A stretch of 7,064 bases of DNA, taken from contig DINM01000026.1 in the NCBI GenBank assembly GCA_002423675.1, forward strand, positions 40,997 through 48,060, in the 5' to 3' direction. Positions 6,352 to 7,064 of the stretch are shown piece by piece. The notes under the pieces were generated by a model. It worked only from the letters and a program-made list of their open reading frames with translations. It was not told the origin of the DNA and did not search any database. The DNA is from Verrucomicrobia bacterium UBA5540 (GTDB taxonomy: Bacteria; Verrucomicrobiota; Kiritimatiellia; Kiritimatiellales; Tichowtungiaceae). A program made the position numbers and the translations under genes. Within the stretch, counting starts at the first letter, position 1, and each line of letters opens with the position of its first letter.

Positions 6352-6489
6352 TTACAGCGATTCTAACCTGTTCTCCAGAAGGGTTTTAATTGAGTTCTGG
6401 ATACCCCGAACTCCGCAAGCTTCCTTTTCGGCGATGTGCCGATCTATAGCATGGCCGTTTTCAAGAGAGTCATTGAGTAGTTTGGGCGC
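6352..6489 (-). pseudogene. Possible C-terminal gene relic between kinase and gntR
   Basis: A 45-codon open frame lies between TGA (6492 to 6490) and TAA (6354 to 6352) on the - strand. It has no ATG, GTG or TTG start. Its sequence is protein-like, with an amphipathic end containing ACGVRGIQNSIKTLLEN. This vaguely recalls the GARxxxxAIxxxLEDPL end motif of Clp-type AAA+ ATPases, but the resemblance is short. It may be the truncated remnant of an older gene or a chance open frame; a run this long arises by chance fairly often. The rest of the gap (6246-6351 and 6490-6508) shows nothing I can identify. Confidence 0.2.
6374..6401. repeat. Seven-base inverted repeat downstream of the kinase
   Basis: TCCAGAA (6374-6380) and TTCTGGA (6395-6401) are perfect inverted copies separated by 14 bases. 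The dyad lies between the convergent kinase and gntR genes, about 130 bases after the kinase stop. The long loop and lack of a T run make it a poor intrinsic terminator. It could be part of a termination region, a protein site or chance. Confidence 0.25.
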
Positions 6490-6508
6490 TCATTCTGAGT
6501 GTAACTGC

Positions 6509-7064
6509 TCAAGAATTTGTGTTGCTGGCATAGCGGATGCGGAGTTGAACGAGCTCCGGATTGTAACAGGTGATGAATACGCCGCAGGGACGGTCGCGCT
6601 GATCAAAATAACATTCCGTAGTTTTCAGCAGGGGATGTTTCGCAGAAAGCTTGAGGTATTTTGCTGCTATCGAATTGGTGACGGTTTCAACCGTTTGCTG
6701 AATCGAACTGATTTGCAGGTTTTCTCTGGCGGACCAGCGTTCGACCAGAGCGACATCTGCGAGTTCCTTTTCGGTGGTTTTCTTTGCGTAGTGCAGTGGA
6801 ATGGTTCCATAGTCCCATGCAAATGGAATGCCGTTGAGCCGGTCACATCGTTCGGAGTAGAGAACCGGTGCGTCCGCGCTGACTTTCAGTAAGTCTGCCG
6901 CTGATCCGGCGGTACCCGTCCGGCAGACCAGCAGGGTGCGTTCGGCTTCGGGAGCGTGCAATTGAAGGCTGGCGGTGTAGTCGATGGAGATCGGAACCAG
7001 CCGGTGCGGCTGAGAGCTGACAAACGTTCCAAGCTTTGGACGGCGCAGGATGAGGCCTTCTTCT
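6509..7064 (-). CDS. GntR-family regulator with UTRA domain (HutC type), N-terminus outside window
   Basis: The frame is open from the right edge (first full codon 7063-7061) to TGA at 6511-6509, giving 184 C-terminal residues. The first 15 or so, EEGLILRRPKLGTFVS, are the end of a GntR winged helix-turn-helix (the wing with GTFV). A linker and a UTRA ligand-binding domain follow. Its hallmarks are LYSERCDRLNGIPFAWDYGT near residues 67-86 and, near the end, AKYLKLSAKHPLLKTTECYFDQ, GVFITCYNP and a closing LRIRY-type strand. Such proteins usually repress sugar or amino-acid genes and release DNA on binding a small effector. About 60 residues of the DNA-binding domain are missing from view. It converges on the fucI-kinase operon. 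From memory, Bacteroides fucose operons are controlled by a GntR-type FucR, so a similar role here is plausible but unproven. Confidence 0.92.
   Translation of the reverse strand, partial: EEGLILRRPKLGTFVSSQPHRLVPISIDYTASLQLHAPEAERTLLVCRTGTAGSAADLLKVSADAPVLYSERCDRLNGIPFAWDYGTIPLHYAKKTTEKELADVALVERWSARENLQISSIQQTVETVTNSIAAKYLKLSAKHPLLKTTECYFDQRDRPCGVFITCYNPELVQLRIRYASNTNS

Noticed and set aside
6434..6892. Open frame of 152 codons on the + strand at the right end
   Set aside because: It is antisense to a clear UTRA domain, and its composition is not protein-like.
1..7064. CRISPR arrays, insertion sequences, tRNA genes, riboswitches
   Set aside because: I saw no regularly spaced repeats, transposase motifs, terminal inverted repeats, cloverleaf-like sequences or known riboswitch cores.

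Overview
The window holds an L-fucose catabolism locus of a bacterium with about average G+C and clear Shine-Dalgarno sites (for example GGGAGG and GGAGGA). Best guess at the host is the PVC superphylum (Kiritimatiellota, Lentisphaerota, Verrucomicrobiota). This is inference from the gene mix: an AraC-type regulator beside a beta-propeller glycoside hydrolase, with an Escherichia-like FucI/FucU and a RhaB-like kinase. No rRNA, tRNA or phylogenetic marker is present to confirm it. The Shine-Dalgarno sites argue mildly against Bacteroidota.

Layout from left to right: (1) 1-222, + strand, the 3' end of an unidentified gene with a CPLC motif. (2) 331-765, + strand, fucU (L-fucose mutarotase). (3) 794-1720, - strand, an AraC-family regulator convergent with fucU; a dyad between them includes both stop codons. 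(4) 1795-2772, - strand, a putative cytosolic glycoside hydrolase of the GH43-like five-bladed propeller type. (5) 2773-2988, a divergent control region. (6) 2989-4782 and 4794-6245, + strand, fucI (L-fucose isomerase) and a RhaB-type FGGY kinase, 11 bases apart and surely one transcript. (7) 6246-6508, a gap without a convincing gene, with a possible gene relic on the - strand. (8) 6509-7064, - strand, the C-terminal part of a GntR/UTRA (HutC-type) regulator that runs off the right edge.

Functionally, FucU interconverts fucose anomers, FucI makes L-fuculose, and the RhaB-like kinase very likely makes L-fuculose 1-phosphate. The aldolase (FucA), lactaldehyde enzymes and permease are not in the window. 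The glycoside hydrolase, divergent from fucI, suggests that the sugar arrives as part of a glycan fragment finished off in the cytosol.

The most notable non-coding signal is a 15-base motif, GTNTRAAATATACCA, found three times and only in intergenic DNA: upstream of fucU, upstream of araC, and between the glycoside hydrolase and fucI. It ties the separate transcription units into one apparent regulon. Both the AraC-type and the GntR-type protein are candidates for binding it.
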